55,079 bases of DNA from Thermomucor indicae-seudaticae (GCA_000787465.1 JSYX01000113.1:1-55079); one strand, 5' to 3'; shown: positions 33,021 through 45,625, counted from the stretch's first letter. Numbers and translations: made by a program. The notes: generated from the letters alone by a model not told the origin.

Positions 33021-34200
33021 TTATTTTTCTGCGACTTCTTCTACATCTTCCAGTCCTTGCCAGTACTGTCTCCGTGAATCCAGAGCGAATTCAAGGTCGT
33101 CTTTTGTGATAATGTCCCAATATTTGTAGACCATCATGACCGCAAGCAGCGTAAAAGCGCTACCGAAGAACAAGCCATCAATGTGATGTTTGGCTTGCTC
33201 GCAAACAGACAACGAAAACATATACATCATTGCCTGGCCGGTAAGAAAGAACAATGCGCCAAAGATGATTGCGCCTGCGGGCCACCTTTCATCAAGCGTA
33301 AAGTACACGAGTACCAGCTGTGACAAGATATAAATCACCAATGCTGCTCCGTTGCCAATGAAAAAGATAACCCATAGCACCACGGGAGTCTCGTAGTTGA
33401 ATGGGCCCCAGTTGTTGAATGTAGCAATGGCGATTATGCCTACAATCGAAAACACGGCAAATGAACTTAGTCGTATTGACTATGTGCCAAGACGAATCAA
33501 CTTAATCTCTTATATATCGGTTTCGTTTGCCATGCGTTTACTTACCCATAAACTGATTGGACTTCCGTCCTCCGCGAATTGAAAACCAAGAAACCCATTC
33601 AATAGCAGGCACCAGAATGTGGCGCTAATTAAACCCATATGCGCAGCAGTAAAGTACTATGATTTAAACTGTCAAGGTCTATAGCGCCGGTGAGTCAAGG
33701 AAATTTCTTACCGGGTATAAAATAGAAGCTTTTGGGATTATGCTAGTCGCGAGCAGCATTTCCATGATGACATTTATTAGATAAAGTTCAAAGAAGATGA
33801 GGATTTCTTTCCTTCCTGCACCAAAAATCGTATGAGTTCCAAGGTTCGGCTCTGCGCTACTAGTATTGTAGAACAATTTACCAACAGCCGTGTATTTTGT
33901 CTTTATGTGATACATCATAATACCAGTCATGAATAACGCGATAACATCCATGATAAGAGTGCCTTTTTTCACCATTCGAGTACAATATAACTCTTAAGAA
34001 CAAACTGCGTGCAAATATCTTTGTAAGTCTAAAGTTTTACCTGGTTGAAAGATGAGCATGCCAGCGAAATCTACATTTCGAGAATAACACAATGGTTCAA
34101 TGCCATCGAATTTCCCGATCAATGGGCAAAGGGTCAAGGACACTGTCTGACATATTCCGTCAAACTGGAAAGGCTGGAGTAGCACCGGTACGTCCCCCAT
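33021..34200 (-). CDS. CHS7: Chitin synthase export chaperone Chs7
   Basis: Five exons (34200-34041, 33992-33882, 33815-33712, 33656-33546, 33479-33021) give 314 aa, the usual Chs7 length. Conserved blocks are [88 protein letters not shown] and [20 protein letters not shown]. Seven hydrophobic segments fit the ER multipass topology. Chs7 helps chitin synthase 3-type enzymes leave the ER. Intron 2 (33816-33881) is 66 nt and stop-free, so an unspliced transcript would insert 22 residues between AVG and RKE; the family consensus AVGRKE shows it is an intron. Confidence 0.93.
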
Positions 34201-35510
34201 TGATGAAGATGGATACAAAATAGTGGATTGTTGAATAAGAAGGACAAAACACCATGCTTTTGATGGCTAGAGCACAAATATGCGCTCTTTTCAGAGGATT
34301 TTAAAGACGACCAAAAAAAAAGCTGTATATTACGTGGTCATGACAGCGAAACTGAGATATGTCATCGATGCCACGCGGTTCGGTGTCAAAGCCTTGGTCA
34401 CTTGTCAAAGTCGTCATCATTCTAGGCCTTGACAACAGCTGGAATCTCCATAATCTCTTTAATGCGGACCAGCAATTTCCGCGCCGTTGATTGCATATGA
34501 CGGCTCACGATCGCCTTGTTTTCTAGCTAGTGGCCTTCTTCCAGGCAGTGGCAGCAGCAGCATACTTTGGAGACACAATATTCGTCCGCTCTGCAAACGA
34601 AGTGAGCGCTAGCAAACCGATAGCCTGCTGATATTACTGGGTTTTTCCGTCTGATCTGCTCTTATGAAAATTCCTTTTGGCGCTGCTGACGAAGATTCCA
34701 TTTTTAATTTGGCTGCTTGGGTAAACCGTTCATAAGTGTATCATCGTAAAGTTCTAGATTTTCTATTTGCGAGGTTTGCTACAATCGTGCGATGTAAGCT
34801 GTCTCGGCCAAGATAGATATTTAAACACAGGGCCTTGCATTCGATATTCTTCCTTCTCAATGCCATAAGCATCCTCAACTCGAACACTCCTTGAAACGCT
34901 ATATAACCGTACTGCGCGTATGACCGACGAGAATTCGTCAATGAAGATCTTTCTTCCCCTTCCGCGCAAGACTTTTGATCAGTAATACTCTTACTCGCAA
35001 GGCAGACAAAGAAGGTCTTTTATGGGTGGGATGAAGGTTGTTTCTAACGGCAAGGGTATTCTTTGCCAAGTCGCGTGATCGTACGTACTTATCTGTTTGA
35101 TGCTCTGCTGATGCAAATTCTCATGATGACGGCAGGTTTTTCCCCTCTTCATTACGGGGAGTGTGGGGCGACCGCGGGCCTAAGCGGCGGGGACTTATTG
35201 GGTCAAAAATTTAACTCTGGCGTATGACCGCAGGGCTGCCTTCGGGCTTACTGGGTAAGTGTGGATTGTTCGAAGCTAAGTGAGAAATGGACTGACCACA
35301 TATTCTGTTTCTCTTTCGCGTAAATTATTTTGTCTTCTCTGCGTAAAATCGTCTGTACATTACTGCAAATTCTAAAGAGTAAACCTGTAATCATACGCTT
35401 TCAATCAGGCCATTTTTCCTGCCTTCATCGCGCACGCCACTGAACATTCATGCAGTAAAAATTCAAGCTCAGCTTCTAACAAGTACAAAAGTCGAAATTT
35501 CTATTTTACT
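34201..35510. other. Intergenic, no supported gene
   Basis: 1.3 kb between CHS7 (-) and the universal stress protein gene (+). Short minus-strand frames near 34.45-34.65 kb (e.g. SPKYAAAATAWKKATS) look protein-like but have no start, splice structure or recognised family and may be a relic. The segment 35140-35220 is GC-rich. Confidence 0.4.
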
Positions 35511-36059
35511 ATGGATATTCGTCTTTTCTTCGTTCCCAAGATGGCTTTATCAATTACCGAAAAACGTCGAATCGCTCTTGCATACGACGGCAGTGAGGAT
35601 GCCCGCAAGCTATTTGAATGGTCACTCAAGAACATCATCCGTCCAGAGACGGACCACTTGATCCTTCTATCCGCGGTGCATCCAGGCGAGAAGAATGCGA
35701 CGTCTTCATCAGGAAGCGGCGAGATGCCACGAAGACTCTCGCTGCCTATGCTTTCTACGTCGCCTAGCCGTGTGACGGACACGATAGAGCAAGCTAGTCA
35801 TAACCGGACCGCGCAAGAGCGGTTGGAGAGCATGGCTGCTCATTTGCGTACTCTCAACATTTCGAGCGAAGAGCACATTCTTTGGGGTGATGCTAAGGTG
35901 TTAATCCCCCGCTTCACACAGCATTATCCCGTCGAATTGCTTATAGTGGGCTCGAGAGGTCTCGGAACAATGAAGACCGTCCTTCTGGGTTCAGTGTCTG
36001 ACCGCTGCATCCACGAATGTCCATGCCCTGTACTGGTTGTACGACATGCCACTATCTAA
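35511..36059 (+). CDS. Universal stress protein (UspA domain)
   Basis: A single 182-aa exon; a second in-frame ATG at 35541 (MALSITEKRRIALAYDGS) may be the real start. The fold is RRIALAYDGSEDARKLFEWS, LILLSAVHPG, a disordered Ser-rich insert, EEHILWGDAK and VELLIVGSRGLGTMKTVLLG, ending in the CPVLVVRH strand. The GxxG plus later G-S (SRGLG...LLGSVS) is the ATP-binding motif of the ATP-binding Usp class. It probably acts as an ATP-dependent stress signalling protein in the cytosol. Fungal homologues often carry such Ser-rich insertions. Confidence 0.88.
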   Translation: MDIRLFFVPKMALSITEKRRIALAYDGSEDARKLFEWSLKNIIRPETDHLILLSAVHPGEKNATSSSGSGEMPRRLSLPMLSTSPSRVTDTIEQASHNRTAQERLESMAAHLRTLNISSEEHILWGDAKVLIPRFTQHYPVELLIVGSRGLGTMKTVLLGSVSDRCIHECPCPVLVVRHATI

Positions 36060-36477
36060 GCCATGGACAAGATCTTCTCTTGCATATTACAATACCCTAT
36101 CAGCGTTAAGCAAGAAAAACCGGCGCGTGCAAATAAAATTGCTATTTGTTTATTACCATTGACGTCGGGTTTTCGTAAAGTGTCGTGATAAAACACATGA
36201 AGCATCCGGAAATAACGTCAATATAGGATCTGTTATTTTGAACGCAACTTCTTCAATAAGTTCGTGTTCTTTATCGTAAGCTCAGCCACGGGAGAGCGTG
36301 CGCGCTGCTGGCGCCATGAGCGGAGTTCACGACGCGCTTTTGTGGAAATCGAGGAGAACAGCACGCGCTTTTTTGGCGTTCGCCTCTCTTCCTCACTGCA
36401 AACACCTTTTTCTGGTCCATCTGGGCTTTTGTCTTCTCGTTTCCCTCAGACTTAACCCTTTTTTAACTGTACAACAT
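36060..36477. other. Intergenic / 5' leader of the APSES gene
   Basis: 418 bp. The frame of the APSES gene stays open upstream to about 36298 (possible ATGs at 36298 and 36316), so part may be coding or a 5' exon; family alignment does not require it. Confidence 0.4.
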
Positions 36478-38693
36478 ATGCAGAAGGATCCAGAGGATGG
36501 CATTTATCGGTCCAAGTACTCGGGCGTTGCCGTTTATGAGATGCTGATTCAGGGCGTTTCCGTCATGCGTCGCCGTGCTGACTCATACCTGAATGCAACT
36601 CATATTCTTAAACTTGCCGGGATGGACAAGGGAAAACGGACGAAAATTCTTGAACGAGAAGTCGTTATTGGCGAACACGAAAAAGTTCAAGGAGGTTATG
36701 GAAAATACCAAGGCACATGGTTAGTGGCGTGAGGCAGGGGAGTGGGGGTGGCTCTACGTGTGTATCGAATGTGGACTCTGACACCATTCCTCGAATTTTA
36801 GGATCCCTCTAGAAAAAGGAAAGGAGTTAGCTGAACGTTATGGAGTTCTGGAAGCACTTCGTCCTATCATCGAGTTTAACGTAGATGACTATGGCGGAGA
36901 GGATCAAATTCCTACCAAGGAGCAGGGACGAGCTTCTTGCCGCGCATCAGCAAACACCATGATTCCTATCGTAACCTCCCAGACACTATCCTCACAGTCT
37001 TCTCCACCACCGTCTCCAAACTTCAGTGTAGCATCATCCCCAGCGTGTGTCTCACCTTGCGTCTCTTCTCCTTCCTCTTCATACCAATATTCTTCGTCTT
37101 CGCAAAACAATCGCAAACATCGACCATCTATTAGCTTTATCGATGAATCTCACCCGCCTCCAAAGAAAACCAAAGCCGCCAATAACAGCAACAACAGCAA
37201 CAACAGCAAGTCATCACGGACGACAGCCGCTGGTAACAATGACTTGCACCGCCATTTGCTCATGGGACTTTTCCTGTCGGACGACCCTGTACATGTTCCA
37301 GAGCTGTTCCAGGACATGAAGAATGGCAATGTTCCAGACATAGATATCGATTTAGCGATTGATGATCAAGGGCACACTGCACTCCATTGGGCTGCTTCTT
37401 TAGCGCGGATCAAAACCGTCGAGTTATTGGTGTCCAGAGGTGCAGATATATGCAAGCCAAATGACGCTGGCGAGACACCGCTGATGCGAGGCGCTATGAT
37501 GACCAATTGCTACGATAATGATTGTTTTCCGAAACTGTTGGATATCTTAAAGAGCTCCACCCACAAGCGGGATCAGCAAAAGAGAACAGTACTGCATCAC
37601 GCCGTACTTACGACTGGAAAGCGAGGGCGCGAAGACGCTGGGATGTACTATGTGCGCCATTTATTAGAAACGCTAAGTCGCACGGGAAGATTACAAACAC
37701 TCATCGATGTCCAAGACGTCAATGGAGATACTGCTTTAAGCTTGGCTATGCACTATGGCAACAAAGAATTGATTGATCTGATTTCTTCCTTCTCTACAGC
37801 CGGGAGTGGGAAAGCATTACTGCCACCACGTACGTTGGACGCCAGTCATTCAGTAAGTGTCAACGTTACTAGATCAAGTTGAAAAGATTATCTAAAACGC
37901 AGGATGTTATCAAAGAATACAGTCTCCGGGTCTTCGTCTGGAACAGGAGTCAGGCATTACGGGTCAAGTCAGCGTAGTCGCGAAATTGTGTCAAGTGAGT
38001 ATTACAGTCGCATGACTTGGATCATCTAGAAATCAGGTGCTAAATGGCTTTTTTTTTGAAAAAGCTGTACAGAAAATAGTGGATGCGCTTGACGCAGATT
38101 ATAGCGAACAGTTACGGGAAAAAGACCAAGAGTTGGAACGAGTGCAAGCCAAATTGCGTGCAGTCTCCGTACAACTAAGTGAAGCCCGTAGAAAACTAGA
38201 GGAACAATCATTGGGTCCAAACCACGCTTTGAACGAAGCCCAAGAACTTATCCGGAAACTTGAGATTACCATGCAACACGACAACATGAGCGGATCTGAA
38301 CTGATGATATTCGAGGACGACAGCAGTAATAAAAGTCCAAGAGAGCGATGGCTTGAGCAACGGATACGAGATCTGGAAGCACAGATGGAGGCACAGTCAA
38401 AAAGTCGGTCAGATAGTTCATCCTCGACAGAGAAAGAAATGCAATGCAAGCGCCTTATTGCTGCCTGTTGTAGTCTTCCGGTGGAAAAGGTTGATATTTT
38501 ACTAGAACCATTACTGGCTGCCGTCGAAAGTGATCCTCCTGACTTGGACTTTGATCAAGTTATTCAATTTATGGAGAAGCTGCGGCAACCTAATCCGTCA
38601 CCTCAACCGAAGGCCATGGAAATCGATCCATCGCCAAACCATATTAATAGCAACGACAACAATAATAAATCGCACCCATCAACCTCCCTTTGA
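36478..38693 (+). CDS. APSES/ankyrin cell-cycle transcription factor (Mbp1/Res-like)
   Basis: Four exons (36478-36719, 36802-37852, 37923-37994, 38073-38693) give 661 aa. The APSES DNA-binding domain is complete: [60 protein letters not shown] and, across intron 1, [16 protein letters not shown] Ser/Pro-rich linker follows. Ankyrin repeats are [40 protein letters not shown] and [20 protein letters not shown]. The C-terminus is a coiled coil ([20 protein letters not shown]) where Mbp1/Swi4 bind Swi6. Such factors drive G1/S genes. Exon 3 (72 nt, [14 protein letters not shown]...) was chosen because its CAG acceptor at 37922 and GTGAGT donor keep phase to the last exon; nearer acceptors lead to stops. 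Confidence 0.9.
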
Positions 38694-38734
38694 ACCTAGT
38701 AGAGCGTAGTTTATTATTACCCGTGTAGCTTTCT

Positions 38735-40771
38735 CTATCGATCCTGTCGGGTTCCCCAGTTAAAATCCTCTGCAGCTACGTCACACATCATCTCTGCAAT
38801 GGCAAGAGAACCTGTTGCTGCTGGAGAAGGAGCGTTTCTGAGGTTTAGTACAAGACCATCCATGCACTTGCGCTCCACTATGTAGTCGCTTGCGGCGATG
38901 CCACCAGTCTAGGTTTTGACAAAATTGTGAATAACACAGTTATTGGAAAGATAGTATAAACTATACTATACCTCGAACACTTGTGCCATGACACCAGCGT
39001 AGCTTGGTTCGACCATGTCCTCTGTTAAGCATGGCAAGAACTTTTGGCCTCCACGAAGGAAAGCTCGCATGCTGAAGTCGCGATATAGTTCGCCAAAGGA
39101 AAGAGATAAGTTTTTCACGGCAAATGCCCACAGTGCAGTGTTGCTTGCATAGTCCAAAAGATCTTTAGCATTAAAGTTAAAGAATCGATAACCTTCACGC
39201 GCAAAAGTAATGCTATTGTTTTTGTCCACATTAGATAATATTTAGGAGTCATAAGCCGTCGTATATGTCAGAACATACCATGCGCCCGGCCCAACTATCA
39301 ATTGGTGGCCTCTTCGGACATCGACCTTGAATTATCATTTAAGCTTAGAATCACACTTGCCTATGCGATGTGCTGTGTAAGCTTAGTCTTACCGTAGGCG
39401 TGACATGAACTCCTACAGGTATACCGCCACCACTTGGCACAGGGTAAATGTTCCGGGACACCAAGCTCCTGTATTCTGACTTGAGTTGATAGTAACTTCC
39501 TCTAAAGGTAACCACTCGGCTCTTGCGCGGATTGCCTCCAGTAATCTTTGCCACTCTATCCGAGTAAAATCCAGCGCAAGTGATCAAGTTGTCTGCAAGC
39601 ACATGCAGCGACGGTCCCCTTTGATCTGGTTCAACACCGTGAATCTGCGCCAAAAACATGCAATAGATGAAGTCAGGAACCAAATACGATTTCAGCATCT
39701 GATGTTTACCGCTAGTTTGCCTTCCTTTGTCTTTTCGACTTTATTTACGCCAAAAGAGAGTTTAATATCACCTCGTCTGATTCTCGATTAATGCACAATC
39801 AAAGGTCAACCGAGTTGGTAATGTTTCTCTTACCCAGAGTCCTTGATCTCTTGTGCTATAGACTGAGCAACGAGCCAAAAGTTTACAATACCGGTGTTTG
39901 GAGAGTGCAAAGCGCTATAAGCTCTGACATTTGGCTCTCTTTCTTTGACCTACCAATAAATGGCGTGAGAAAGAGGGGGGAAACCACTATTCGCCTAGCT
40001 TTTGGTCCACCTCATCTCCAGATATGATTTCGAGCCCTTGGACGCCATTGGCTTTGCCTTGGTGATAAAGATGCTCGACTTGTGCGTGCTCTGCCTTATT
40101 AACCGCGACAATGAACTTGCCACAACGCTCGGCTGGCAAATCATGCTCTTCACAGTACTTGTACATGAGTTCCGCACCACGTACACAAGTATGTGCCATT
40201 TGCGATCCAGGTTTATAATAAAGGCCAGAATGTATCTATATACATGCATACGTATTACCGTTACAATCCGCATCTTTGTCCCTTGCCGTCGACGCACAAT
40301 TTTCCCTTACCACCCCAGAATTATGACCCGTCTGATGCGCACCGACTTGTGCCTCTTTTTCCAAGATGACGACTGTCTTATCAGGATACCGACGTAGGAT
40401 TTCGCGTGCCGTGGCTGTTATTTAAAGCGTTATTTTATGCGTCGACTATTCACAGCCTAGACCTGACTAGATTATGCGTACCCAAACCCACGATGCCCGC
40501 GCCAACTATTACAGACATGAATGTATGCGCGACGAAAAATAAGGCTATAACTGGATAATGTCATCTTACTTATAGCCACGTCAAAACGATCCGCAAGTGT
40601 CGCGGAGACAGGACAAGGCTCTGCAAATCGCTTTGCTCTCGCAAGACCAAGAAGTCGCTCGACTCCTTTTGTAGGCGCAGTTCCTTCTCCCGGAAGACGG
40701 TCCCACAAATGAACGCCGGGACGCGTACTATAGGCACGTTGGCTCGTCAGCTGGCAAAACAGACGACTCAT
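38735..40771 (-). CDS. L-2-hydroxyglutarate dehydrogenase, mitochondrial FAD enzyme
   Basis: Ten exons (40771-40570, 40505-40482, 40414-40311, 40235-39988, 39914-39834, 39776-39710, 39644-39393, 39325-39279, 39212-38972, 38908-38735) give 479 aa, against 463 in human L2HGDH. The presequence MSRLFCQLTSQRAYSTR is Arg/Ser-rich. The FAD motif DVAIIGAGIVGLAT spans a 24-nt exon. Then come ILEKEAQVGAHQTGHNSGV, IHSGLYYKPGSQMAH, CGKFIVAVNKAE, YALHSPNTGIVNF, ITCAGFYSDRVAKI, TFRGSYYQL, FAREGYRFF and the C-terminal RNAPSPAATGSLAIAEM. The enzyme oxidises L-2-hydroxyglutarate to 2-oxoglutarate, repairing a side product of malate dehydrogenase. All exon phases agree. Confidence 0.92.
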
Positions 40772-40997
40772 TTCTTTCTTCTAGTCCAGAAAATGAAGGA
40801 AAAAAAGAAGAGAACTTGGACCGGGGGTTGGTCCTTCGGGTTCCATTCTGAAATGAATTTATGAGGTCATTGTGATAGAATCGGCTTGATCTGCCGTGGA
40901 GCAACAAATATCGATGCAAAGGCGCACGAATGCGTCTATTAACAGTATCTCCTTTTTAGATCATGGGATAGACCCTGTACATTAGGTGGGATATCAT

Positions 40998-41830
40998 CTA
41001 TCGAGTAGCCAAGATCACCGAATCGGCGATTTCGTTGTGTTAATGCAGTTCTAAATTGACCTTGAGACCAGATCGTGAAAGATCATGGGGCGAGAGGACT
41101 GGATACAGTAGCGTGCGGAGTGAATGGGCGCTTCGGATCATAGGACGGCCCCAGGCTTCATTTGATGCGCTAGACGTCTCAGAAGGTTCTCCTTGTTCGT
41201 CACGAGCGCTCCCAAAATGATTACATCGGCTTCACTGTAATTGTGATACGCCAGCGGCTCTTGTTCCCGGGAAACCATATGTCTATCCAACGCGAGGCTC
41301 TTCGATAAAGCCCTCGAGGCTTCAGTGGCTTCATCGCTCTTGTCAATGCTATCAATTTGCTGCACGAGTCCGTTGCTCAGCAGGATCATTAGCATCGACG
41401 AAAGGGGCAGTGGACCGCTGCCGATAAATACGACACGCCTCAACTTGGCACTGATGCCTTGTAGTGCGTGCCACTCGAGGCGTACCAGAGCCTCATAGTT
41501 GTCATAGTATACAAATTTAGAAAGCCGGCATAGAGATGCTTGCTTGGACGCACGCTGCTGTTCTTCCATCAACTTCCGTGACCACTCCACTTCGAGCAGG
41601 AACTCTCCAGTCGCGCATAAGCTACGTAGCTTTATCTTTATCTGCTGGATCGCAGGGTCGTTCAAAACCAAGTGGATCGTCACAGGATCGACCGACGATA
41701 CACAGAGTCTCACAAACTCTGAAAACAAGCTATTGACACGGTCGCCAGGCGCTAGAGATTGGAGGGACAATAGCTCCTGGTACAAGTGCAGCAGCTGCGC
41801 AACGACCTCACGATAACCAATATGAGGCAT
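40998..41830 (-). pseudogene. Nicotianamine synthase-like gene with C-terminal frameshift and stop
   Basis: An intact frame runs 41830-41138 (start MPHIGYREVVAQLLHLY). It contains the nicotianamine synthase blocks LQSLAPGDRVNSLFSEFVRL, KFVYYDNYEALVRLEW, RRVVFIGSGPLPLSSMLM and ADVIILGALV, and ends MKPGAVL at a TGA. The expected continuation is present in the -1 frame: MIRSAHSLRTLLYP, HDLSRSGLKVNLELH, then an in-frame TAA (41042-41040), then HNEIADSVILATR and a TAG at 40998. Family members continue about 50 residues past GAVL, so the C-terminus is lost twice over. The enzyme condenses aminopropyl groups of SAM into metal-chelating nicotianamine-type products; this copy is probably inactive or recoded. 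A TATAAAG lies at about 41900 upstream. Confidence 0.75.
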
Positions 41831-42104
41831 AGAATCGCTCTCCAATGTAGATAGCGCGGGATTTGCACGGTTACAGAGGGTTCCAAGTTCATTTATCTTT
41901 ATAAAGTGTAGAGACGGGGAGAATAAAAATGGGTCTGTATTTAAATAACGAGCTTTTGATGATGACGAGGCACCGGAAATAAGCGCTATTTCGGCAATGT
42001 GACCTTGCCGCTGATCTGTGCATGTACAGGGACATAAAAAGGATCTTCAAACCCAGAAGAACTAGGTAACTCACACAAACGTGGTGCAAAATGCAGAGAA
42101 AGTA

Positions 42105-44101
42105 CTAATGTTGCCTTTCTAAGGGCTCTGTTGCATCAACAGCGAGTTTACCATGTAAACCATCATTGTTGATACTTTTCCTATCGCGTTCACGCCGCTC
42201 GCGGAAGCTCTTGGTGCTCTGCTTTTTCCGTAGACCATGCAGGGACATGGCATATTCCTCGCTAAGGCTTATACTACTTCCGTCTGCCGCTTCGCTCGTC
42301 AGGTGCTGTTGTTTGGCACGTACCATACCGACGCTCCTCCGTTTCCAGGGTATATTCTCAGCGTCCTGGCCTGCCCTGGCAGCTAGGTTGCTAGTGGATG
42401 CAGACCGACTCGGGCTACGATGCACTGAGGGATTGTTCGTTTCTTCATCGGGACCCATCCATCTGTGCTGCGGTGGGGGTAATTGATCATGGTGTAAAGA
42501 GACGGGAGATGGTATAACAGGAGTAATTGGGTTATTCATTAGTGTATCTTCTTCGTGCTGCCACTCATTAGGCGCTGTCGTAGATATCCGTTTTACGGGT
42601 AACAGATCACCCTGCTCTGCACCCTCGAATGCAGGCTTCACCCAGTCCGGCGGGTCACCGACAGTCATGCGAATAGGATCTTTGAAGCCTTCGTACTTCT
42701 CAAACACAGTGAAATCAAAAGGCGTAAATTTTTCTTCAATCATTTGCAGATCCCTATCGCGCTTAGTCAAGGTCTCGTCTCCTGGTTTGGCGCCTTTGGA
42801 TATCTTCGCTTGTCGTCTGGCATGTATCGATACAGAGCTGTCACCCAATATGAGTTCCTCAAGATCAAAAGTGGGATCGAAATTGTTTCGATCAGAAGAT
42901 GGCCGAAACGGGGGCTTTAGGCTTTTAGTTTCCAGACTACGCCAGTCGATAGAGCGAAAGAAGGGATGGCGTATCAGTGCTACCCAGCCTGCATCACCAT
43001 GCCCAAGGCGTCGACTAGGGCTCATTTCGAGGAACTATGGTCAATAGCTGTTATGAGTCTTGGGTGTCAGAAAACAATTGACAGTTTCAACATACTCCTT
43101 GGATAGCAGCCAGGCATTCTCCGGAAACTTGAACGTCGTCAGGATAATGAATACACCCCCTTCGGACTAAAGCTTTCAGTTCTTCACTAGTCGCACATTC
43201 GAACGGCCTCTAGGTTGTTGCGTAAGAATCGATCCACGCCTTGCCACGCATAAATAGTACAAACCTTTTTGTAGATACATTCGTAAAGTGTGACACCCAA
43301 GCTCCACCAATCTACCGCCTCGTCATATCCTGTCCCTTTGTACACTTCTGGTGCTGTGATCAATTAGCAATTAGATATAAAGCCCCTGGGGTCGACAACG
43401 CCATGTAGCTTTTACCCATATAGTACCCAGTGCCAGAATTGGATGTCAGAACTCGCCGTGAATGTAAATACGTTGCAATGTTGAAATCCGTTATATGAAC
43501 ATGCCCTTCCTCGTCTAAAAGAATATTTTGGGGCTTGATATCTCTGCGGATGGTCTCTCTTCATTATTCAGCTCTTAAGGTGCTACCTGTGTATGCCTAT
43601 ACCTGTGAACAACCCTTTTACAGTGTAGATACTTTATGGCCGATGCCAGCTCCGCAAACCAAAACCGTAACACATCTTCGCTGAAATGTTGTCGAGAAAT
43701 ATGATAGTATAGGTCACCACCTAGCCTGAAAGAGGTCTTAATTTCCCTCCAGATATCGATGCTTCCTGCGCGTCTAACCTACATGAGGTCTGTCACCATG
43801 TATATGTATTCGTTATCTTGAAAAGCGAATCGCAAGCGGCATAGAAACGGATGATCTAGCTGCTCCAAAATCGTACGTTCCCGAATGATATTACGGGCCG
43901 CGTCCATACGTATGCATTCCTCTTTATTGATGTATTTCAAAGCATAAAGCTGCCGAGTTTCTCTATGCTCCACAATTCGCACCTAGTAAGAGATGAACTT
44001 ATCCATGTTTAAAGCGAGAGTTCCGAATCACATTTTACTTTCCACTCGTCATAGACATTGGCCCTCACCTTCCCGAAGGCTCCTCGTCCTACAATTCGCA
44101 T
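42105..44101 (-). CDS. YANK/STK32-type AGC serine/threonine kinase
   Basis: Exons: 44101(?)-44069, 43982-43783, 43725-43603, 43543-43416, 43353-43265, 43209-43096, 43034-42105; about 538 aa. Kinase motifs: [17 protein letters not shown] (Gly loop), [12 protein letters not shown] (catalytic Lys), [18 protein letters not shown] (HRD loop), HITDFNIAT (DFN instead of DFG, typical of YANK kinases), [27 protein letters not shown] and [13 protein letters not shown]. The C-terminal lobe [19 protein letters not shown] is the YANK tail; the last 200 residues are Ser/Pro-rich. The 5' end is uncertain: VSLSQFKL precedes MRIVG in frame as in homologues, and an upstream exon starting MGK (myristoylation-like) near 44190 is possible but its splicing could not be resolved. 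Confidence 0.85.
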
Positions 44102-44413
44102 AAGCTTGAATTGGGAAAGGGAAACTTTTATGCATATCAGTCTCAGCTTGTCAAGGAACCAATTGGCTAAGGTCTTTTACTTTTCCCATTTCCGTCACCG
44201 TTTTCACCCAGCCCACTACCGAGTGCTGATGCTATTAAATTCGAAATGAACCGAATTTTGACTATTTTAATGAAAGGGAAAAAAGGACTAACAGATGCGT
44301 AATAACGCCGTCGGAGGGGAGGAGAAAGCTTGCGGTCGGGATAATGCTCGAAGGATGACCCGTACTCAGCCACCACAGGGGCCCTGTCTTTTCCCCCTTC
44401 TATTGCGTTAGGA

Positions 44414-45625
44414 ATGTTGCGCGCTTCATTGAAAGTACTTGCCGACATTTATCCAACAACCCTAATTAGCCAGCGTGCATTACAGCGACGCCTACTTGCT
44501 ACGCAAGGAAAACCAGAAACGGTCACCAGCTCCAAATTTAAGTACCCTCGAGAACCGCCCAATGTCATAGGCCTACGCGAACCACCCGTCGTTGAGAGAG
44601 GCGGCTGGATAAAGCAAAAGCAGCAGAAACTGCGTGATCTGATGGATCCTGAAAAGTACCTTGTAGCTCATATGGAAACCCGGCAACACTTGTATGTGGA
44701 GCCATTATGATGCGCTTATGCTCCCACCTGAATTAATCACCGACAGCTCATTGCAGGGTTGAAGAAGCCTCCAGATCATATTTTGCCGATGCACATGGTA
44801 TGACGTCTATAACAGAGCCAAGTGCGTAAACTGCCTGTAACAACTTTTTCCAGAAATGCGTGAGCACGGCGGCAAAATGTACGAAGCTTCTGACAAATTG
44901 ATTAAAGCGGAGGTTAGTGAAAACAATGGGCGCATAAAAAATGTCCGCTCTTTTAAGATAGAAGGTCGCATAGAAAGCTGGTTACATGCCTGACTTTGAA
45001 GGTGTCACTATCCTTCAAAAGAACGTGCACACCACTGATATATTAAAGGGGAAGATATCCCTTGTTTTATTCGCCTATGCCAAGTCTGGAGAAGTAAGTA
45101 TAGTGCGTTTCACGTTTTCAAAGTTATTGAGTGAAAACTGCTAGGGTCACGTCGAAACTTTCATAAAACCGTTTAAAAACCATTTTAAAGGAAACGATAA
45201 TGTTCAACTAGTGGAGGTATGGGTTGATTGCTGGGCATTTATAGCTATGTACTGAGTTACTTTGTAGCTGAATGTACAAGAAAATATTCTCAAGCAGTGG
45301 CTCTTACGTGCTATGACACCTTATATCCGTAACAATCTACCGGAGGATCGTCGTGTAAGCCTAAGCCCACCAAGTTTACACTTAATGATACTTGCATGCT
45401 CATCTTATCCGATAGGCAAACTACATTCTTCTGCTAAAAGATATATCCATGATCCGTAAGAGACTAGGTATGACCAACCAGTACATTGGATACGTCTATA
45501 TAGTGGACGAAAATTGCAAAATCAGATGGACAGCCCACGGAAATGCCACCGACAAAGAGATCTCCAACATGCTGGGAATGATCGAGTACCTGGACAATAA
45601 GCGCGCCGAGTCCGCCAGTAGTTAA
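44414..45625 (+). CDS. Atp10-like F1Fo-ATPase assembly factor, copy B
   Basis: Seven exons (44414-44691, 44757-44797, 44854-44912, 44974-45093, 45145-45216, 45268-45354, 45416-45625) give 288 aa with canonical GT-AG introns. The N-terminus MLRASLKVLADIYPTTLISQ, followed by RALQRRLLATQ, is a mitochondrial presequence. Conserved Atp10 blocks are EMREHGGKMYEASDKLIKAE, KNVHTTDILKGKISLVLFAY, GHVETFIKPF and QYIGYVYIVDENCKIRWTAH. Its exon lengths and phases match copy A at 19.6 kb exon by exon, so the two are old paralogues rather than a recent duplication (proteins are moderately similar only). Divergent from the YANK kinase gene. Confidence 0.88.
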
